From: RPRB01 sp035501615
Lineage (GTDB): Bacteria; Myxococcota; Myxococcia; Myxococcales; Myxococcaceae
Direction: 5' to 3'
Length of the DNA stretch: 64,000 nt
Assembly: GCA_035501615.1 (NCBI GenBank)
Contig: DATJVY010000050.1
Span: 10,251 to 74,250 of the forward strand
Below the pieces are notes generated by a model. That model was given only the letters and a program-made list of their open reading frames with translations. It made no database searches and was not told the origin of the DNA. The position numbers and the translations under genes are program-made. Positions within the stretch are counted from its first letter, which is position 1. Every line of letters starts with the position of its first letter. This document shows, in pieces, positions 61,846 to 64,000 of the stretch.

Positions 61846-62706
61846 TCAGCCTGCCCGGGGCGCGGGCGGTCGCGCTTGGAGGAACTTGCGGTCTGCGCGC
61901 GGCAGGTGCCGGAAGCGACCCGGGGACACGCCCGAGGCGCGCCGGAACGTCCGGACGAAGTGCGAGAGGTCCCCGAAGCCCACCTCGAACGCGACGTCGG
62001 TCACCGGGCGGGCGGGCTCGGCGAGGAGCGTCGCCGCCCGTCTGAGCCGTGCGGTGACCAGGTACTGGTGCGGCGTCACCCCGAGCACCCGGGTGAAGAG
62101 GCGGAGGAAGTGGAAGGGGCTCAGTCCCGCGCGCCGGGCGAGCGAGGCGAGCGGCACCGCCTCCTCGGCGTGCGCCTCCATCCACAGCGCGGCCTCCACC
62201 GCCCGGCGGCGATCCACCGGCCGCGGTGCCCAGGCTTGCCGCTCCGGAGCTCCCCGGCAGAGGAAGCGCTGGACCAGCAGGACCGCCGCCTCCTCCAGCG
62301 AGACGTCGGTCCGGCCCTCGGCCGCCGCCTGTCCCAGCGCGGCGAGCATTCCCAGCTCGGCGTCCGGAGGAAGCGCCCCGGTCCGCCAGGGCTGGCTCCG
62401 CAGGCTCCGGAGCTCGTCCACCAGCGCGGGCGAGAGGTGGAAGGACAGGCAGCGGTCCCCCCGCCCGTGCTCGTGCGTGCAGGCATAGACGTCTCCTGGC
62501 GCTCCGAGCATGAACCCGCCGGGTACGAGCTGGTGGGCGCGCGTCTCCGTGCGGACCGAGAAGCTCCCGCTCCGGACGAAGGCGAGCACGAAGCTGCGGT
62601 GGACCTCGGGTGTCGCCCGGTCCTCGGGCCCGGCCGTACAGTGGACGTCGTGGATGGCCAGGTCGTCCCCGGCGAGCAGCGACCTGGCCTGCAGGCGGAT
62701 GGTCAT
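61846..62706 (-). CDS. AraC-family transcriptional regulator
   Basis: 286 residues. N-terminal sensory cupin-like region (EVHRSFVLAFVRSGSFSVRTETRAHQLVPGGFMLGAPGDVYACTHEH). C-terminal pair of helix-turn-helix motifs (VPLASLARRAGLSPFHFLRLFTRVLGVTPHQYLVTARLRRA; VTDVAFEVGFGDLSHFVRTFRRASGVSPGRFR) is intact. It probably controls itself and the downstream VOC gene. Effector unknown. Confidence 0.92.
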   Translation of the reverse strand: MTIRLQARSLLAGDDLAIHDVHCTAGPEDRATPEVHRSFVLAFVRSGSFSVRTETRAHQLVPGGFMLGAPGDVYACTHEHGRGDRCLSFHLSPALVDELRSLRSQPWRTGALPPDAELGMLAALGQAAAEGRTDVSLEEAAVLLVQRFLCRGAPERQAWAPRPVDRRRAVEAALWMEAHAEEAVPLASLARRAGLSPFHFLRLFTRVLGVTPHQYLVTARLRRAATLLAEPARPVTDVAFEVGFGDLSHFVRTFRRASGVSPGRFRHLPRADRKFLQARPPAPRAG

Positions 62707-62758
62707 CGACGTTCCCCGGGGGTGCGACCCGCCGATCTAACGGCGTCCGGGGCGGAGT

Positions 62759-63496
62759 TCAGTTCAGGAACTCGATGCCGAACTCGGCGCTCCCGGGGAT
62801 GGGATTCCCCTCCGGATCGAGCTCGGGGAGGTAGGTCTCGGCGCGGGCGCAATCGATCGCCCGCTGGTTGAAGGCCTCCGGGCCGGGCTTCACGATGCTG
62901 ATCGGACCGGGCCTTCCGTCCAGCCGCACCTCGACTCGGATCCGCACCACCACTCGCCCCAGCTCGTCGTACCCGGGGCGGAAGCAGCGCCAGTCGGTCC
63001 GGGCCAGCCAGGCCTTGCGCGCCTTCGATTTGACGCTTCCCTGCCCGGACCCGACGCCGGGCCCGATGCCCCCGCCCGGCCCACCTCCGATGCCAGGGCC
63101 GGCGTCGTCGTCCCCGGCATCGTCGTCCCCGAGGTCCTCGGCGTCGGCGAGCTGCGGGGGGTCCGGGACCGGCTCCGGGGGCTCGACCACCGGGGGAGGA
63201 ATGACCGCCGGCGGGATCAACCGGCGCCGCACCGGGTGTCGCGCCGCGGGCGGCCGCTTGGGGCCCCCGCCCGGGGCGTCGTTCACCGCCACCTTCCGGA
63301 TCGGGAGCCGCAGGGCCACCGTCACCGGCGCGGGCGGCGTCCGGGCGAGGGAAGTGTGGGCGCGCAGGGCCCAGCCGAGCACCGCGACGTGAAGCACGAC
63401 GACGAGCACGATCGGCCCCAGGAACCGTCGCGGCGGTTCGCGGACCTGGAACAAGGGAGAGATGGCGGCGGGTCGCCCCCCGGAACCGTCGAACAT
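62759..63496 (-). CDS. TonB-like energy-transducer protein
   Basis: 245 residues. One N-terminal helix (LGPIVLVVVLHVAVLGWAL), a Pro-rich spacer (PPAVIPPPVVEPPEPVPDPP), an acidic stretch (DAEDLGDDDAGDDDAG), a Gly-rich linker, then a C-terminal domain (VVVRIRVEVRLDGRPGPISIVKPGPEAFNQRAIDCARAETYLPELDPEGNPIPGSAEF) with the TonB pattern. It should span the periplasm and couple the proton motive force to an outer-membrane receptor. ExbB/ExbD are not in this window. Confidence 0.82.
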   Translation of the reverse strand: MFDGSGGRPAAISPLFQVREPPRRFLGPIVLVVVLHVAVLGWALRAHTSLARTPPAPVTVALRLPIRKVAVNDAPGGGPKRPPAARHPVRRRLIPPAVIPPPVVEPPEPVPDPPQLADAEDLGDDDAGDDDAGPGIGGGPGGGIGPGVGSGQGSVKSKARKAWLARTDWRCFRPGYDELGRVVVRIRVEVRLDGRPGPISIVKPGPEAFNQRAIDCARAETYLPELDPEGNPIPGSAEFGIEFLN

Positions 63497-63618
63497 GGGG
63501 CGAGCACCCTAGCCGAACCGGCGCGTGTCGCGCACTGGTCCATTCTTCCTCCGTGCCCAGTCCCAGGGGAGGGACGCTCGAGCGTTCACCCGATGACCTG
63601 CGGGCCCCCGGGGGGCGC

Positions 63619-63797
63619 TCACGACCCCTGTGGAGGGAGGGCCCGGGGCCCCTGGCTCCGGAAGTGGGCGGTGAGGAAGTCGAGCAGGGCGCGGACGCGC
63701 GGCGGAGCCTGGGTGCGGTGCGCGGTCAGCGCGTGGATGCCGACTCGGCGCGCCGGGCCCCGTCGAGCACCAGCCGCAGGCGCCCGGCCGCGGTCCT
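63619..63797 (-). pseudogene. Frameshifted 3' remnant of a LysR-family regulator
   Basis: Two minus-strand frames join into a LysR C-terminus: AGRLRLVLDGARRAE (63744-63788), then VGIHALTAHRTQAPPRVRALLDFLTAHF (63657-63747) after a one-base shift near 63743-63746. The end motif PPRVRALLDFL is typical of LysR effector domains. The N-terminal DNA-binding half is absent upstream, so this is a relic. A + strand frame over the same stretch is not conserved. Confidence 0.5.
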
Positions 63798-63906
63798 CGC
63801 CCAAGCGTTCCTCGTCGGGCTCCCGATCGCGCTTACCGCGCGCCGGTTCCTCGGCCGGCCCGAGGCGTTCGCCCTCGCCGCCGCGCCGGCCTGAGGCCCG
63901 GGGCCC

Positions 63907-64000
63907 TCAGCCCGCCGCTGCCGGAGCGGGGCGGCGGGCGAGGATCGCCGTCCACTCGTTGACCTCGGTGAGCGCGTCTCCGAAGGGCGCGAGGGCGGCC
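63907..64000 (-). CDS. C-terminal end of an unidentified gene (partial at window edge)
   Basis: A minus-strand frame enters from beyond the window and ends at the TGA at 63907-63909. The visible C-terminus is FGDALTEVNEWTAILARRPAPAAAG, with coding-like third-position GC. Thirty residues are too few to assign a family. Confidence 0.5.
   Translation of the reverse strand, partial: AALAPFGDALTEVNEWTAILARRPAPAAAG

Noticed and set aside
63553..63894. Plus-strand open frame over the LysR relic ending in a hydrophobic peptide
   Set aside because: The minus-strand reading has recognisable LysR sequence on both sides of a frameshift, while the plus-strand peptide is low complexity apart from one short hydrophobic stretch.

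Overview
The window is high-GC bacterial chromosome (about 70% GC by eye) with strong G/C bias at third codon positions. For that reason very long open frames run antisense to most genes. The likely source is a myxobacterium-type organism (phylum Myxococcota). Two proteins end in MYXO-CTERM-like tails (Cys, hydrophobic stretch, Arg-rich end), multihaem cytochromes are exported, and the first gene is a Ser/Thr kinase with a TPR tail. The phylum call is inference from these features. I see no phage, insertion sequence, CRISPR array or rRNA.

Layout. 1-7.5 kb: the 3' part of a membrane Ser/Thr kinase, tRNA-Leu(UAG), then tig-clpP-clpX, with a small gene after clpX that appears to start at CTG inside the clpX stop, and three small convergent genes including a tandem pair of paralogous one-helix proteins. 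7.7-15.8 kb: lon, a ClC-type channel, two small envelope proteins, a 63-bp tandem repeat, a universal stress protein, two tandem SPFH/band-7 lipoproteins and a response-regulator receiver. 15.8-20.6 kb: a VAT-1-like oxidoreductase, then a coupled run AlgH-BolA-Grx4-molybdopterin oxidoreductase-DUF2914. 20.7-28.3 kb: metY, metX and a fused aspartokinase/homoserine dehydrogenase behind a structured 363-bp leader, plus pepP and rsmE.

28.4-37.4 kb: a methyltransferase, a fatty-acid desaturase, a TolC-type protein divergent from a MarR regulator, a YbjQ-type protein, a metallo-beta-lactamase-fold protein, a 3-hydroxybutyrate dehydrogenase, an outer-membrane protein and a thioredoxin-reductase-like fusion without the CxxC pair. 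37.4-51.1 kb: two divergent RND efflux operons, one TolC-adaptor-pump-pump (MdtABC-like) and one pump-adaptor, separated by a control region with a 27-bp direct repeat. 51.2-64 kb: a small DUF1328 protein, a cytochrome c pair, an MgtA-type P-type ATPase, an atypical pyruvate kinase, a peroxiredoxin with a DUF962 protein, a secreted sugar dehydrogenase-pentahaem fusion, a VOC protein, an AraC regulator, a TonB-like protein, a frameshifted LysR relic and the end of one more gene.

Themes: protein quality control (trigger factor, ClpXP, Lon), sulfur amino acid synthesis from aspartate, envelope efflux, and redox or electron transfer at the cell surface. Genes are often joined by 4-base ATGA or GTGA overlaps, so translational coupling looks common here. 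Most genes are ordinary housekeeping or envelope genes. The most unusual items are the dehydrogenase-cytochrome fusion, the paired SPFH lipoproteins, the cNMP-binding reductase-like fusion, the CTG start after clpX, and the structured non-coding stretches at 12.7, 25.6 and 46.5 kb.
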